This document shows, piece after piece, positions 25,691 to 35,788 of a stretch of 64,000 bases of DNA. The DNA is from Helicobacter sp. 16-1353 (GTDB lineage Bacteria; Campylobacterota; Campylobacteria; Campylobacterales; Helicobacteraceae), in the NCBI RefSeq assembly GCF_003288815.1, contig NZ_NHYM01000009.1:1-64000 (forward strand), in the 5' to 3' direction. The first letter of the stretch is position 1; every line of letters begins with the position of its first letter. The position numbers and the translations under genes were made by a program. The notes beneath the pieces were generated by a model that saw only the letters and a list, made by a program, of their open reading frames with translations, had not been told where the DNA came from and did not search any database.

Positions 25691-27519
25691 GATTTTCAAA
25701 ACTTTTTGCAATCACTTCCAAAGAAGAGCCAAAAGACTGCGTTTTAAAGAGCCATAAATATTTGATTCGAGGCGGATTTATCAAGCAAATTGGCAGTGGA
25801 ATCTATAATTTTCTCCCACTTGGCAAAATAATCCTAAACAAAGTCATAAAAATCATCAAAGAAGAAATGGATAAAAGCGGTGCAAACGAGCTAAGCTTAG
25901 GCTTTGTAACCCCTGCGGAGCTGTGGATAAAATCACAAAGATACGACAAATACGGCAAGGAATTATTGAAGTTTAAAGATAGGAAAGAAAATCCATTTGT
26001 GCTGGGTCCAACGCACGAAGAGGCGATTGTGGAGTGCGTGAAAGGCGAGGTTAAAAGCTACAAGCAACTTCCGCTAAATCTCTATCAAATAAATCTTAAA
26101 TTTAGAGATGAGATTCGCCCTAGATTTGGGCTAATGCGTGGGCGTGAGTTTTTGATGAAAGATGCATATAGTTTTCACGCAAATAAGGAGGATTTGGATA
26201 GGGAATTTGAGCTTATGGAGGCGACTTATAAGAGTATTTTTAGGCGTCTTGGGGTGGATTTCCGCGTCGTTGAGGCAGATAGCGGAGCGATTGGCGGGAG
26301 TGGAAGCAAGGAGTTTATGCTACTTGCCCCAAGTGGCGAGGATAGCATTGTGATTTGCCAAAAATGCGAGTATGCCGCAAATATTGAGATTGCCACAAGG
26401 GCGTTTAAGCGTGTGGATAGCCCAGCTCCAAAGGCGGAGTTTGCGAAGTTTCACACGCCAAATGTAAGTAATATTAAGGATTTGAGTGAGTTTTTTAAAG
26501 TCGATAGCTACTATTTGCTTAAATGCGTGGCAAAAAAGGCGGTTTTTGCAAGTGGGGAATCTGCTAAGTTGTGTGGAACTTCGGTGGATTCTAATAAGTC
26601 GGCAGATTCCACAGATTCCGCGAAATTGGGAGATTCTACAGATTCCGCCACTATCACAAATAATTCCACCCACGAAATCTGCTTCTTTTTCTTACGCGGT
26701 TGCGATGAGCTATCCCACACAAAGGCACTAAATGCTATCCCAAATGCCATTGATTTAATCGACTTAGATTCTAGCGAGTTGGAGGCTATTGGGCTACCAG
26801 CGGGCTTTATTGGAGCATATGGTTTGCGAAATATCACCAATGCAAAATACATATTTTTTGATAGGGAGCTAGAGGATTCTGCGGATTTAATATGTGGGGC
26901 AAATGAGCGTGATTATCACTTTGTAGGCGTGGATTTGAGCAAGTTTCAGGGCTTGGAGTATAGGGATTTGCTTGAGGTTAAAGAGGGCGATTTGTGTCCA
27001 AAATGTGGCGGAACTTTGGGACTTACAAAGGGCATTGAAATCGGGCATATTTTTAAGCTGGGCGATAGGTATTCTAGGGCGTTGGAGGCAAGTTTTCTAG
27101 ATAAGGACGGCAAGGCGAAGCTCTTTGAAATGGGCTGTTATGGGATTGGCGTGAGTAGGATTTTACCTGCGATTTTAGAGCAGAAAGCAGATGAGAGTGG
27201 GGCTGTGTGGGGCGATTTGGCTCCTTTTGAAGTGGATATTGTAATATCAAATATCAAAAATGAAGCCGAAGTGGAGTTTGCAAATAATTTGTATGAGAAT
27301 CTAAAAAAATGCGGCATAGAGGTAATTATCGATGATAGAGATGTGAGGTTTGGCTCTAAAATGGCGGATTTCGAGCTAATTGGCTTTAAAAATGCCATAA
27401 TTGTCGGCAAAGCATTAAATAATGGAAAAATTGAGTTAGTAAGGCGAAAAACCTTAGAAAAGTTGCAATTAGATTCCAATATCCCATTACAGGATTTATT
27501 GGAGTTAGTAAGATTATAG
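25687..27519 (+). CDS. proS: Prolyl-tRNA synthetase with linker in the editing domain
   Basis: Bacterial-type class II ProRS, 610 residues. Class II motifs are visible in GIYNFLPLG, FRDEIRPRFGLMRGREFLMKDAYSF (motif 2) and GCYGIGVSRILPAILEQ (motif 3), with the anticodon-binding domain at the end. The inserted editing domain contains the low-complexity piece SVDSNKSADSTDSAKLGDS and neighbours at residues about 291-326, making the protein roughly 30 residues longer than I expect for Helicobacter ProRS. Its base composition differs from its flanks: 26281-26340 has 35 of 60 G+C, whereas 25081-25140 in hemA has 19 of 60. The four-base overlap with hemA is kept despite this. Confidence 0.93.
   Translation: MRFSKLFAITSKEEPKDCVLKSHKYLIRGGFIKQIGSGIYNFLPLGKIILNKVIKIIKEEMDKSGANELSLGFVTPAELWIKSQRYDKYGKELLKFKDRKENPFVLGPTHEEAIVECVKGEVKSYKQLPLNLYQINLKFRDEIRPRFGLMRGREFLMKDAYSFHANKEDLDREFELMEATYKSIFRRLGVDFRVVEADSGAIGGSGSKEFMLLAPSGEDSIVICQKCEYAANIEIATRAFKRVDSPAPKAEFAKFHTPNVSNIKDLSEFFKVDSYYLLKCVAKKAVFASGESAKLCGTSVDSNKSADSTDSAKLGDSTDSATITNNSTHEICFFFLRGCDELSHTKALNAIPNAIDLIDLDSSELEAIGLPAGFIGAYGLRNITNAKYIFFDRELEDSADLICGANERDYHFVGVDLSKFQGLEYRDLLEVKEGDLCPKCGGTLGLTKGIEIGHIFKLGDRYSRALEASFLDKDGKAKLFEMGCYGIGVSRILPAILEQKADESGAVWGDLAPFEVDIVISNIKNEAEVEFANNLYENLKKCGIEVIIDDRDVRFGSKMADFELIGFKNAIIVGKALNNGKIELVRRKTLEKLQLDSNIPLQDLLELVRL
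26557..26664 (+). repeat. GANTC array / Asp-Ser linker 4
   Basis: Six GANTC words (one GAATC, five GATTC) occur in about 100 bases inside the ProRS editing domain. They read as ES and DS dipeptides between AKKAVFASG and NSTHEICFFFL. Confidence 0.75.
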
Positions 27520-27534
27520 ATTTAGGAGATTGAT

Positions 27535-27999
27535 TTGAGACTTATTTTATTTATAGTGTATTTATTTGTGGAGATTTATTTAATCGTTTCTTTTGCTGAT
27601 GAATTTGGTATTTTAAGTTTATTTTTAGAGATTTTACTTAGTGCATTTGTTGGTATTGGGATACTTGCTACACAATATAGAGTTATGATTGAATCTTATA
27701 ATTCCATATTTAGAAGCCAAAATGGAATTGGGAATTTTATTGGTAAAAGCTTTTTTCGCCTAATTGGCGGAATCTTATTAATAGTTCCCGGAATCTTAAG
27801 CGATGTTATTGGGCTTAGTTTTTTTATTATTTCACTTTTTTTCCCTACCAAACTAAAAAATGATAGTAACCCTAATGATTTTCAAGAGTTTCGATATTCT
27901 AGTGATTTCAGTGGATTCCAAGATTCTAAGAATTCTAAAGATAATCCTGAGATTATTGATGTTGAGATTATAGAAGATAATAAAAATTTAAAAAATTAA
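27535..27999 (+). CDS. fxsA: FxsA-family membrane protein
   Basis: Small inner-membrane protein of 154 residues. Four hydrophobic stretches are visible: LILFIVYLFVEIYLIV, LSLFLEILLSAFVGIGIL, a central GKSFFRLIGGILLIVPGIL (the FxsA signature) and DVIGLSFFIISLFF. The C-terminal tail is charged and Ser-rich. In E. coli FxsA over-expression relieves phage T7 exclusion; its normal role is unknown. TTG start with AGGAG eight bases upstream. It is the last gene of the alr-proS run. Confidence 0.82.
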   Translation: MRLILFIVYLFVEIYLIVSFADEFGILSLFLEILLSAFVGIGILATQYRVMIESYNSIFRSQNGIGNFIGKSFFRLIGGILLIVPGILSDVIGLSFFIISLFFPTKLKNDSNPNDFQEFRYSSDFSGFQDSKNSKDNPEIIDVEIIEDNKNLKN

Positions 28000-28030
28000 A
28001 TATTATTAATAGTTTTATAAAACATTATAG

Positions 28031-28049
28031 TTTCCTTTTAAAAAGGAAA
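28031..28049 (+). terminator. Terminator-like hairpin after fxsA
   Basis: TTTCCTTTT and AAAAGGAAA pair around a minimal loop, followed by the T-containing TAAATTTTCTT. It separates the isoprenoid/haem run from the ribosomal cluster. Confidence 0.6.
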
Positions 28050-28087
28050 TAAATTTTCTTAAATATTCCTAATTTTGGCTATATGTA

Positions 28088-28115
28088 TTGACTAACTATA
28101 TGATTTTGTTATAGA
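28088..28115 (+). promoter_or_regulatory. Candidate vegetative promoter of the ribosomal cluster
   Basis: TTGACT at 28088-28093 and TATAGA at 28110-28115 are separated by 16 bases and lie about 75 bases before rpsJ. The position, after a terminator and before a long gene run, supports the call. The leader of about 70 bases could host autoregulation, but no clear r-protein site was recognised. Confidence 0.45.
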
Positions 28116-28191
28116 ATTTCATCTTTTAAAAACTAAAAGTAATAGAATTATTGCTTTAGGCGTTCTATATAAAGTTAAGGAAATGTAAATT

Positions 28192-28500
28192 ATGGAAAAA
28201 ATGCGACTTAAATTAAAGGCTTATGACCATAGAGTGCTAGATAGGTCAGTTTCATCTATTGTAGAGACAGCAAAAAGAACAGGTTCAGAGATAATTGGAC
28301 CTGTTCCATTACCTACGAGAAAGAAAAAATATACTCTCTTACGCTCCCCACATGTTAATAAAGATTCGAGGGAGCAGTTTGAGATAAGGATTCATAGTAG
28401 AATCATAGATATTATGTCTGCCACTCCAGAAACTGTGGATAGCCTAATGGGGCTTGATTTAGCACCAGAAGTAGAAGTAGAAGTTATTTTTATAAATTAA
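28192..28500 (+). CDS. rpsJ: 30S ribosomal protein S10
   Basis: First gene of the S10-spc-alpha supercluster. The 102 residues match S10 throughout: [60 protein letters not shown]10 sits in the 30S head and, in many bacteria, also works as NusE in antitermination. A TTAAGGA site precedes the ATG. Confidence 0.97.
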   Translation: MEKMRLKLKAYDHRVLDRSVSSIVETAKRTGSEIIGPVPLPTRKKKYTLLRSPHVNKDSREQFEIRIHSRIIDIMSATPETVDSLMGLDLAPEVEVEVIFIN

Positions 28501-28531
28501 GCTTAATTAGATGTTTCGATAGGAGTAGTCA

Positions 28532-29110
28532 ATGGAATTTTTAGTAGAAAAAATAGGTATGAGTAGGACAATAGGCACTAGCAGTGTCGCTGTAACCCTA
28601 CTTAAGATTATGGATACAAAAGTCTGTGAATTGTTAGACAATGGAAAAGCAATAGTTGCCTATAAAAAAGGTAAATTTACAAATAAGCCAATCTTAGGTC
28701 AGCAAAAAAAATATAATATAACAAAAGAATTTAATAACTTTGCCACTATAAAAGTATCAAATAAAGAGACTGGGAATCTAGATTTGAGTATTTTAGAAAA
28801 TGCAAAATGTGTTAAAGTTTCTTTAAAAACAAAAGGTCGCGGATTTACTGGCGTTATGAAACGATGGAATTTTCAAGGTGGTCCAGCAGCTCATGGCTCT
28901 AGATTCCACCGAGCTCCGGGCTCTATTGGGAATAGAGAGTGGCCAGGTCGTGTTCAAAAAGGAAAGAAAATGTCCGGACATTATGGAGATGAATTAGTTA
29001 CAACACAAAATGAGATTCTCTCTTTTGATAAGGATAATTTAATCTTAGTATTAAAAGGCTCAGTTCCGGGATATAATGGAATCTTTGGTCGAATAAAGGT
29101 TGTAAAATGA
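28532..29110 (+). CDS. rplC: 50S ribosomal protein L3
   Basis: Early-assembly 50S protein near the peptidyl-transferase centre. The 192 residues contain the L3 loop [32 protein letters not shown] followed by [14 protein letters not shown]. The middle region (residues about 30-95) is AT-rich at DNA level and more diverged. The stop overlaps the rplD start by four bases (ATGA). Confidence 0.97.
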   Translation: MEFLVEKIGMSRTIGTSSVAVTLLKIMDTKVCELLDNGKAIVAYKKGKFTNKPILGQQKKYNITKEFNNFATIKVSNKETGNLDLSILENAKCVKVSLKTKGRGFTGVMKRWNFQGGPAAHGSRFHRAPGSIGNREWPGRVQKGKKMSGHYGDELVTTQNEILSFDKDNLILVLKGSVPGYNGIFGRIKVVK

Positions 29111-29730
29111 GTAAAGCTATTGTTTTAGATAAAGAATTTAAAAAGAATGCAGATATTGCACTTCCAGAAAAATACTTGGAGATTAAAGAGCATAATTTAT
29201 ATTTATATGTAAAATCATATCTCGCTTCCATTAGAAATAATACCGCAAAAGCCAAAACTCGTGGCGAAGTAAGTGGTGGTGGTAAAAAACCATGGGCACA
29301 AAAAGGTGGTGGCAGGGCAAGGGCTGGAAGTATTACTTCACCTGTTTTTGTCGGTGGTGGTGTGGCTCACGGACCACAAAATAATAAAAATTATGATATT
29401 AAAATTAATAAAAAGCAAAAAAGATTGGCTTTAGAATATGCTTTGCAACAAAAGGCAAATCTAAATAAACTTTATATAGTAGATTCCATTAATATTGAAA
29501 GTGGAAAAACAAAAGATGCATATTCTATGTTTGAAAAACTAAATGAGCGAAGTGTGCTTTTTGTAACGAAAAATATTGAAGATAAAACATTTCTTGCTTT
29601 TAGAAATATAAAAAATTGTTATTTAATCGAGTTAAATGAAATTAATGCTTATCTTATAGCAGTTTTTAGAGCAGTAGTTATAGAAAAAGATGCATTTGAT
29701 GAGCTTGTAAATAACAAAGGGGGTAAATAA
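29107..29730 (+). CDS. rplD: 50S ribosomal protein L4
   Basis: The 207-residue protein has the internal loop [26 protein letters not shown] that lines the exit tunnel, and VAHGPQ shortly after. In E. coli L4 autoregulates the S10 operon by binding its leader; whether that occurs here cannot be seen. The stop overlaps the L23 start by one base (TAATG). Confidence 0.97.
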   Translation: MSKAIVLDKEFKKNADIALPEKYLEIKEHNLYLYVKSYLASIRNNTAKAKTRGEVSGGGKKPWAQKGGGRARAGSITSPVFVGGGVAHGPQNNKNYDIKINKKQKRLALEYALQQKANLNKLYIVDSINIESGKTKDAYSMFEKLNERSVLFVTKNIEDKTFLAFRNIKNCYLIELNEINAYLIAVFRAVVIEKDAFDELVNNKGGK

Positions 29731-30011
29731 TGGCAGATATAACAGATATAAAATCAATAATGTATACAGAAAAATCCCTAAGTCAGCAAGAAAGTGGAAT
29801 AATAGTTATGCAAACTTCTCAACGAGTAAGTAAAAATCAACTTAAACATATTTGTAGTGAATATTTTGGATTTACACCTCTTAGAATCAACTCTCTTAAC
29901 CAACAAGGTAAAACTAAAAAGTTTAGAGGAATCGAAGGAAGTAGGAATAATTTTAAGAAATTTTATGTCAAAGTGCCTGAAGGTGCTAAGATAGAATCTC
30001 TAAAAGTATAA
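29730..30011 (+). CDS. rplW: 50S ribosomal protein L23
   Basis: Exit-tunnel protein and docking site for trigger factor and SRP. At 93 residues it has the L23 start [20 protein letters not shown] and the C-terminal [23 protein letters not shown]. Placed as usual between L4 and L2. Confidence 0.95.
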   Translation: MADITDIKSIMYTEKSLSQQESGIIVMQTSQRVSKNQLKHICSEYFGFTPLRINSLNQQGKTKKFRGIEGSRNNFKKFYVKVPEGAKIESLKV

Positions 30012-30020
30012 GGTGATGAA

Positions 30021-30848
30021 ATGGCTATAAAAACTTATAAACCATATACGCCAAGTAGGCGTTTTATGTCAGGTCTTAGTTCTAGTGATATAACATCTAA
30101 AGCAAGTGTAAAATCATTGTTGATTAAATTAAAAGTAACTGCTGGTAGAAATAATAATGGTAGGATTACATCTCGGCATAAAGAGGGCGGAGCAAAAAAG
30201 ATATATAGAATTATTGATTTTAAACGCAATAAATTAAATATCGAAGGTATTGTTAAATCCATAGAATATGACCCATTTAGGAATTGTAGAATCGCCTTAA
30301 TCTCATATCTAGATGGTGAAAAAAGATATATTTTACAACCAAGCGGTCTTAGTGTTGGAGATAGAATCTTATCTGCAGATGAGGGGATAGATGTTAAGGT
30401 TGGATTTTCTATGAAATTAAAAGCTATTCCTATTGGGACAATTATCCATAATATCGAGCTTCACCCCGGAGCTGGTGCACAGCTAGTAAGAAGTGCAGGA
30501 GCAAGTGCACAACTTATGGGTAGAGAAGGTAAATATGCTATTCTTAAAATGCCTAGTGGCGAAATGAGATATATATTAGGGGAGTGTAGAGCTACAATAG
30601 GAAGTGTTGGAAATGAAGACTATATGAATATAACTTTAGGTAAAGCTGGTAGAGCTAGACATATGGGAATTAGACCACAAACTAGAGGCTCAGCGATGAA
30701 CCCAATAGACCACCCACACGGCGGTGGCGAGGGTAAAACAGGCTCTAGCGGACACCCTGTATCACCTTGGGGAACCCCAGCAAAAGGCTATAAAACTAGA
30801 CGCAAAAAAGCTAGTGATAGATTAATTATTTCAAGAAAGAAAAAATAA
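30021..30848 (+). CDS. rplB: 50S ribosomal protein L2
   Basis: Core 50S protein needed for subunit joining and peptidyl transfer. The 275 residues carry [22 protein letters not shown] at the N-terminus and the conserved C-terminal [19 protein letters not shown] that includes the functionally important His. The arrangement is normal, ten bases after L23. Confidence 0.97.
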   Translation: MAIKTYKPYTPSRRFMSGLSSSDITSKASVKSLLIKLKVTAGRNNNGRITSRHKEGGAKKIYRIIDFKRNKLNIEGIVKSIEYDPFRNCRIALISYLDGEKRYILQPSGLSVGDRILSADEGIDVKVGFSMKLKAIPIGTIIHNIELHPGAGAQLVRSAGASAQLMGREGKYAILKMPSGEMRYILGECRATIGSVGNEDYMNITLGKAGRARHMGIRPQTRGSAMNPIDHPHGGGEGKTGSSGHPVSPWGTPAKGYKTRRKKASDRLIISRKKK

Positions 30849-30858
30849 GGACAACATA

Positions 30859-31140
30859 ATGGGAAGGTCAATTAAAAAAGGTCCATTTACTGATGATTAT
30901 CTAGTAAAAAAGACATTGAATGCAAAATCTACTAAAGATAATAAACCTATAAAAACTTGGTCTAGACGAAGCACTATAATTCCAGAAATGATAGGGCTTA
31001 CTTTTAATGTTCATAATGGAAGAGCATTTATCCCTGTTTATATTACAGAATCTCATATAGGCTATAAATTAGGCGAATTTGCTACTACTAGGACATTTAA
31101 AGGTCATAAAGGTACAGTTCAAAAAAAGATAGGTAAGTAA
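30859..31140 (+). CDS. rpsS: 30S ribosomal protein S19
   Basis: The 93-residue protein begins [19 protein letters not shown] and has the conserved [18 protein letters not shown] and HKLGEF-like segment ([16 protein letters not shown]). It sits in the 30S head at the A-site finger bridge with S13. Confidence 0.97.
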   Translation: MGRSIKKGPFTDDYLVKKTLNAKSTKDNKPIKTWSRRSTIIPEMIGLTFNVHNGRAFIPVYITESHIGYKLGEFATTRTFKGHKGTVQKKIGK

Positions 31141-31149
31141 GGAATAAAT

Positions 31150-31512
31150 ATGAGTAGAGCATTATTAAGATATATAAGATTATCTCCTACAAAAGCTAGA
31201 TTAATTGCTAGAGAGATACAAGGAATGAATGCAGAATTAGCACTTGCGACTTTAGAATTTACTCCAAATAAAGCTGCCAAGATTATCTATAAAGTTGTAG
31301 CTTCTGCTATTGCAAATGGTAATTATGATGCACAAAGCGTTATTATAACATCTTGTAGAGTTGATGCGGGTCCAGTATTAAGGAGAATGACTCCAAAAGC
31401 TAGAGGTCGAGGTGCTCCTATAAGAAAGCCCACTTCTCATATTATTGTAGAAGTTGCTGAGCAAAAAAGCGAACAAAAAAAAGATAAAGCAAAAAAAGGT
31501 GGGATTAAATAA
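31150..31512 (+). CDS. rplV: 50S ribosomal protein L22
   Basis: The 120-residue protein has the L22 signature [20 protein letters not shown] and the tunnel hairpin [28 protein letters not shown], where macrolide-resistance changes map in other species. A lysine-rich tail ([18 protein letters not shown]) extends the C-terminus. The stop overlaps rpsC by one base. Confidence 0.97.
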   Translation: MSRALLRYIRLSPTKARLIAREIQGMNAELALATLEFTPNKAAKIIYKVVASAIANGNYDAQSVIITSCRVDAGPVLRRMTPKARGRGAPIRKPTSHIIVEVAEQKSEQKKDKAKKGGIK

Positions 31513-32210
31513 TGGGTCAAAAAGTCAATCCAATCGGTCTTAGATTAGGGATTAATAGAAATTGGATATCAAGATGGTTTCCTTCTCAAAAGGTAACTGC
31601 ATTTAATATAGGTGAAGATTATAAGATTCGTAAGTTTATTAAAAAAGAGCTTTACTATGCTGGAATTAGTGAAACTATAATAGAGAGAACAACGAAGAAG
31701 ATTAAAATAACCGTTGTAGCTGCTCGCCCCGGTATTATTATTGGCAAAAAAGGTGCTGATATTGAAAAAATAAAAGAAAGTTTAAAAAAACTTGTAAAAA
31801 AAGATATTGCAGTTAATATTAAAGAGGTTAAAAGACCGCAATCAAATGCACAGCTTGCAGCGGAAAATATTGCAATGCAATTAGAGCGAAGAGTGGCATT
31901 TAGAAGAGCTATGAAAAAGGTAATGCAATCTGCGATGAAATCCGGTGCTAAAGGCATAAAAGTCAAGGTTTCTGGGCGATTGGCTGGAGCTGAGATGGCT
32001 AGAACGGAATGGTATATGGAGGGCAGAGTTCCACTTCATACACTTAGAGCAAAGATTGATTATGGTTTCGCAGAAGCAATTACTACTTTTGGGATTATCG
32101 GTGTTAAGGTTTGGGTTTTCAAAGGTGAGGTTTTACAAAAGGGAATCCAAATAGATAGGAAAGAAGCCGAAAGCAAAGTAGGAGCTAATAAAAAAAGAGG
32201 GAGGCAATAA
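31512..32210 (+). CDS. rpsC: 30S ribosomal protein S3
   Basis: The 232-residue protein begins [17 protein letters not shown] and contains the KH-domain loop [16 protein letters not shown] and the C-terminal domain with [27 protein letters not shown]. It lines the mRNA entry channel with S4 and S5. Confidence 0.97.
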   Translation: MGQKVNPIGLRLGINRNWISRWFPSQKVTAFNIGEDYKIRKFIKKELYYAGISETIIERTTKKIKITVVAARPGIIIGKKGADIEKIKESLKKLVKKDIAVNIKEVKRPQSNAQLAAENIAMQLERRVAFRRAMKKVMQSAMKSGAKGIKVKVSGRLAGAEMARTEWYMEGRVPLHTLRAKIDYGFAEAITTFGIIGVKVWVFKGEVLQKGIQIDRKEAESKVGANKKRGRQ

Positions 32211-32212
32211 TT

Positions 32213-32638
32213 ATGTTAATGCCAAAAAAAACTAAATATAAAAAACAAATGAAAGGTCGCAATAGAGGAAAAGCGACTAGAGGTAATGCACTAGCTTTTG
32301 GTGATATAGCTATAAAAGCAGTGGAATCTGGGAGGATAGATTCTCGCCAGATTGAAGCAGCTAGGATTGCGATGACAAGACATATCAAAAGAGCAGGTAA
32401 AATCTGGATTCGTGTATTCCCTGATAAGCCAATTACTGCTAAACCACTTGAAACGAGAATGGGTAAAGGTAAGGGTGCTGTTGAAAAATGGGTGATGAAT
32501 ATCAAGCCGGGTCGAATTATTTATGAAATGGTTGGTATTGAAGAATCTTTAGCAAGAGATGCATTGGCTCTAGCTCAAAGCAAACTCCCATTTAAAACAA
32601 AAATTATAACAAGTGAGAGTGAAAATGAAATCTACTGA
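32213..32638 (+). CDS. rplP: 50S ribosomal protein L16
   Basis: The 141-residue protein starts [19 protein letters not shown], with the conserved [23 protein letters not shown] and the terminal region [25 protein letters not shown]. It organises the tRNA A and P sites on 23S rRNA. Its 3' end overlaps the rpmC start by 14 bases. Confidence 0.97.
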   Translation: MLMPKKTKYKKQMKGRNRGKATRGNALAFGDIAIKAVESGRIDSRQIEAARIAMTRHIKRAGKIWIRVFPDKPITAKPLETRMGKGKGAVEKWVMNIKPGRIIYEMVGIEESLARDALALAQSKLPFKTKIITSESENEIY

Positions 32639-32831
32639 TATAATAAAATTTAATGATATTAAAGATAAAGATATAAAAGAATTACAAGCTATGCTAAAGG
32701 AAAAAAGATTAAAACTTTTTGAATTAAAATTACAGCTTAAAACAATGCAGCTTACAAATTATTGCGAAATTTCGACTATTCGAAAAGAAATAGCTAGGAT
32801 TAATACTGCAATATCAGCAAAAAGAGGTTAA
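32625..32831 (+). CDS. rpmC: 50S ribosomal protein L29
   Basis: I place the start at ATG 32625 ([20 protein letters not shown]), giving 68 residues as expected for L29; upstream in-frame GTG codons at 32613 and 32619 are less likely. Hallmarks are [24 protein letters not shown] and the ending [17 protein letters not shown]. Located at the exit tunnel beside L23. Confidence 0.93.
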   Translation: MKSTDIIKFNDIKDKDIKELQAMLKEKRLKLFELKLQLKTMQLTNYCEISTIRKEIARINTAISAKRG

Positions 32832-32833
32832 AA

Positions 32834-33097
32834 ATGAGTGAACAGCAAAAACATAAAAGAGTTATTCAAGGTAAAGTTATTAAAAAGAGTGGCGATAAAA
32901 GTGCAAATATTTTGGTTGAGCGAAAAGTTGTTCATCCAAAATATAGAAAAATTGTAAAAAGATTTAAAAAATATATAATTCACGATGAAAATAATACCTG
33001 CAATATAGGTGATTTTATAGAAGCCATAGAATGCAAACCTATATCAAAAACTAAATCTTTTAGGTTAAATAAAACAATAACTACGGGGGTTGAATAA
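32834..33097 (+). CDS. rpsQ: 30S ribosomal protein S17
   Basis: The 87-residue OB-fold protein has [46 protein letters not shown] and [20 protein letters not shown]. Primary 16S rRNA binder. Its stop overlaps the L14 start by one base. Confidence 0.96.
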   Translation: MSEQQKHKRVIQGKVIKKSGDKSANILVERKVVHPKYRKIVKRFKKYIIHDENNTCNIGDFIEAIECKPISKTKSFRLNKTITTGVE

Positions 33098-33465
33098 TGA
33101 TACAGAGTTTCACTAGAATGAATGTTGCTGATAATAGTGGTGCTAAAGAATTAATGTGTATTAAGATTCTAGGTGGCAGTCATAGGAGATATGCAAGTGT
33201 TGGCGATGTAGTAGTTGCATCTGTTAAAAAAGCTATCCCTAATGGAAAAGTTAAAAAAGGTGATGTTGTAAAGGCTGTTATTGTTAGAACAAAAAAAGAA
33301 GTCCATAGAGAAAATGGCTCTTCGGTTAGATTTGATGATAATGCAGCTGTTATTTTAGATACTAAAAAAGAGCCTATTGGCACGAGAATCTTTGGACCTG
33401 TTGGTAGAGAAGTGAGATATGCAAATTTTATGAAAATCGTATCACTTGCTCCAGAAGTTTTGTAA
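33097..33465 (+). CDS. rplN: 50S ribosomal protein L14
   Basis: The 122-residue protein starts [28 protein letters not shown], with the conserved [33 protein letters not shown] and FGPVGREVR. It forms an intersubunit bridge and is the binding site of the silencing factor RsfS in other bacteria. Confidence 0.97.
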   Translation: MIQSFTRMNVADNSGAKELMCIKILGGSHRRYASVGDVVVASVKKAIPNGKVKKGDVVKAVIVRTKKEVHRENGSSVRFDDNAAVILDTKKEPIGTRIFGPVGREVRYANFMKIVSLAPEVL

Positions 33466-33480
33466 TAAGGAAGTTTTATA

Positions 33481-33705
33481 ATGATTAAATTAAAAATTAA
33501 AAAAAATGATATGGTTACAATTATCACAGGTGATGATAAAGGCAAAGAGGGCAAGGTTTTAGCGGTGTATCCCAAAGATTCTAAAATTATTGTAGAGGGT
33601 TGTAATATCGTTAAAAAGGCAATCAAGCCGACTGATGATAATCCTAAAGGCGGTTTTACTGAAAAAGAAAAACCAATTCATATCTCAAATGTTAAAAAGT
33701 CATAG
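33481..33705 (+). CDS. rplX: 50S ribosomal protein L24
   Basis: The 74-residue KOW-domain protein has [37 protein letters not shown] and ends near [10 protein letters not shown]. It is shorter than the roughly 100-residue E. coli L24, because the C-terminal extension is missing, which is common in this phylum. Confidence 0.95.
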   Translation: MIKLKIKKNDMVTIITGDDKGKEGKVLAVYPKDSKIIVEGCNIVKKAIKPTDDNPKGGFTEKEKPIHISNVKKS

Positions 33706-33718
33706 GAAGGTAATATAG

Positions 33719-34264
33719 ATGTATCAATTAAAAGAACTCTATTTAGACGAAGTAAAGGGTAAATTATCAAAGGAATTTGATATTAAGAATCCTATGCTTG
33801 TCCCAAAAATAGAAAAAATAATAATAAGTGTTGGCGCAGGTGAATACTCTAAAGAAGCTAAAATTATGCAAAATATTGCTGATACTATATCTCTTATAGC
33901 TGGACAAAAAGCCATAATGACTTATGCTAGAAAATCTGTAGCTGGTTTTAAAATGAGAGAGGGAGCATTGATGGGGGTTAAAGTTACACTTCGAGGAAAA
34001 AGAATGTATAACTTTTTAGAAAAATTAATTGTTATTGCATTGCCTAGAGTGAAGGATTTTCGAGGGATTCCAAGAAATGGGTTTGATGGGAATGGAAATT
34101 ATAACTTTGGTCTTAAAGAGCAACTTGTATTCCCTGAGGTTGTTTATGATGATATTATGGTAACACACGGAATGAATATCACAATAGTTACTTCGACAAA
34201 TAATGATAAAGAAGCATTTAAGTTATTAGAATTTCTTGGTATGCCTTTTGGGAAAGGAAGATAA
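33719..34264 (+). CDS. rplE: 50S ribosomal protein L5
   Basis: The 181-residue protein contains [17 protein letters not shown], the 5S-RNA contact region [24 protein letters not shown] and [28 protein letters not shown]. It binds 5S rRNA and contacts P-site tRNA. The rpsN start follows its stop directly. Confidence 0.97.
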   Translation: MYQLKELYLDEVKGKLSKEFDIKNPMLVPKIEKIIISVGAGEYSKEAKIMQNIADTISLIAGQKAIMTYARKSVAGFKMREGALMGVKVTLRGKRMYNFLEKLIVIALPRVKDFRGIPRNGFDGNGNYNFGLKEQLVFPEVVYDDIMVTHGMNITIVTSTNNDKEAFKLLEFLGMPFGKGR

Positions 34265-34450
34265 ATGGCAAAAAAATCAATGATTGCAAAAAACAAAAGA
34301 AAAGCAAAGTTTAGTGCGAGGGCTTATTCACGATGTCAAGTTTGTGGGCGACCACATTCAGTGTATAGGGATTTTAGTCTATGTAGAGTTTGTCTTAGAA
34401 AAATGGGCAATGAAGGCTTGGTTCCGGGTCTTAGAAAATCTAGCTGGTAA
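34265..34450 (+). CDS. rpsN: 30S ribosomal protein S14, zinc-binding type
   Basis: The 61-residue short form of S14 has four intact zinc ligands in [22 protein letters not shown], and the usual C-terminal [11 protein letters not shown]. This is the C+ (zinc) type rather than the long zinc-free form. It starts immediately after the L5 stop. Confidence 0.96.
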   Translation: MAKKSMIAKNKRKAKFSARAYSRCQVCGRPHSVYRDFSLCRVCLRKMGNEGLVPGLRKSSW

Positions 34451-34459
34451 GGGGAAAAA

Positions 34460-34855
34460 ATGGTAAATGATATAATTGCAGATTCTATTACTAGAATCCG
34501 AAATGCTTCTATGAGAAGATTGGAATATACAACTTTATATTACGCTAAGATTGTTGTATCAATATTAGAAGTTTTCAAAACAAAAGGCTTTATTAAAGAT
34601 TTTAGAGTGAATTCTAAGGATAATAAGCAAAATATTACTGTTATGCTTAATTATGATGAAAAAGGTAAATCATTAATAAATGAAATAAAACGAATAAGCA
34701 AACCCGGGAGAAGAGTTTATAAAAATAGAGCTGAATTAAAGCGATTTAAAAATGGTTATGGAACTATTGTTGTAAGCACTTCTAAAGGTGTAATTTCAAA
34801 TGACGAAGCCTACCGAAATAATGTCGGTGGCGAAGCATTATGTAGCATATGGTAG
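34460..34855 (+). CDS. rpsH: 30S ribosomal protein S8
   Basis: The 131-residue protein begins [19 protein letters not shown] and ends with [26 protein letters not shown], the S8 C-terminal signature. It binds the central 16S rRNA domain, and in E. coli it represses the spc operon. Confidence 0.97.
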   Translation: MVNDIIADSITRIRNASMRRLEYTTLYYAKIVVSILEVFKTKGFIKDFRVNSKDNKQNITVMLNYDEKGKSLINEIKRISKPGRRVYKNRAELKRFKNGYGTIVVSTSKGVISNDEAYRNNVGGEALCSIW

Positions 34856-34864
34856 GAGATAAAA

Positions 34865-35404
34865 ATGTCAAGAATTGGTAAGCAGTCAATAACTATTCCA
34901 AAGGGCTTAGATGTCTCATTGCAAGGCACAAAGCTAATCTTTAAAAATGCCAAACTTCAAAAAGAGCTAGAAACCTTTGATAGGGTGAAAATCGAGCTAA
35001 AAGACGGAATCCTATCTTTTGGATTAAAAAGCGATGAAGATTCACAAGCTAGGGCATTTTGGGGGACTTATAGAGCATTAGCAAATAATATCGTAGTAGG
35101 TCTTACAAGTGGCTTTACAAAACAGCTTGAGATTAATGGCGTTGGTTACAAGGCGACTATTAAGGGCAAGATTCTAGAGCTTATGCTAGGATTCTCCCAC
35201 CCTATAAATTATGATATTCCTGATGGCGTTGAGATGAGCTTGGATAAGAATATTCTTACAATCAAGGGAGTAGATAAACAGCAAGTAGGACAGATTGCCT
35301 CCGAGATTCGTGCATTTCGTCCGCCTGAGCCTTATAAAGGCAAGGGAGTAAAATATGTCGAAGAGACAATTTTACGAAAAGCTGGTAAAACTGCGAAAAA
35401 ATAA
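34865..35404 (+). CDS. rplF: 50S ribosomal protein L6
   Basis: The 179-residue protein has [20 protein letters not shown], the duplicated L6 fold and the C-terminal signature [17 protein letters not shown]. It lies near the sarcin-ricin loop and the factor-binding site. G+C appears somewhat above that of its neighbours. Confidence 0.97.
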   Translation: MSRIGKQSITIPKGLDVSLQGTKLIFKNAKLQKELETFDRVKIELKDGILSFGLKSDEDSQARAFWGTYRALANNIVVGLTSGFTKQLEINGVGYKATIKGKILELMLGFSHPINYDIPDGVEMSLDKNILTIKGVDKQQVGQIASEIRAFRPPEPYKGKGVKYVEETILRKAGKTAKK

Positions 35405-35415
35405 GGGGTTAAAAG

Positions 35416-35772
35416 ATGTTAAATAATACTTTAAAATTAAAAAAGAAATTGATTACAAAGCGAAAAGCAAGGGTTAGGAGTAAGATTTTTGGAAGTGCTT
35501 CAAAACCTAGAGTTACTATTTTCCGCTCGAATCGATATTTTTATGCTCAAGCTATAGATGACACAAAAGGATTCACACTAGCTAGTGTAGATGGCAAAAA
35601 GCTAGGTTTATCAAACAATAAAGAAGATGTGAAAAAAATCGCTGAAGCTTTTGTGGCAAATCTAAAATCCGCTGGAATCTCAACAGTGGTTTTTGATAGA
35701 AATGGTTATTTGTATCATGGAGTGGTTGCTAGTTTTGCGGATTCTCTAAGAGAAAATGGTATAGCTTTATAA
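35416..35772 (+). CDS. rplR: 50S ribosomal protein L18
   Basis: The 118-residue protein has [34 protein letters not shown] and [23 protein letters not shown]. It delivers 5S rRNA to the 50S subunit together with L5. Confidence 0.97.
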   Translation: MLNNTLKLKKKLITKRKARVRSKIFGSASKPRVTIFRSNRYFYAQAIDDTKGFTLASVDGKKLGLSNNKEDVKKIAEAFVANLKSAGISTVVFDRNGYLYHGVVASFADSLRENGIAL

Positions 35773-35788
35773 TTTAAGGATTAGTTAA

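Noticed and set aside
34284-34466. Alternative frame over rpsN
   Set aside because: The other frame encodes S14 with four zinc cysteines; this one is a shadow.
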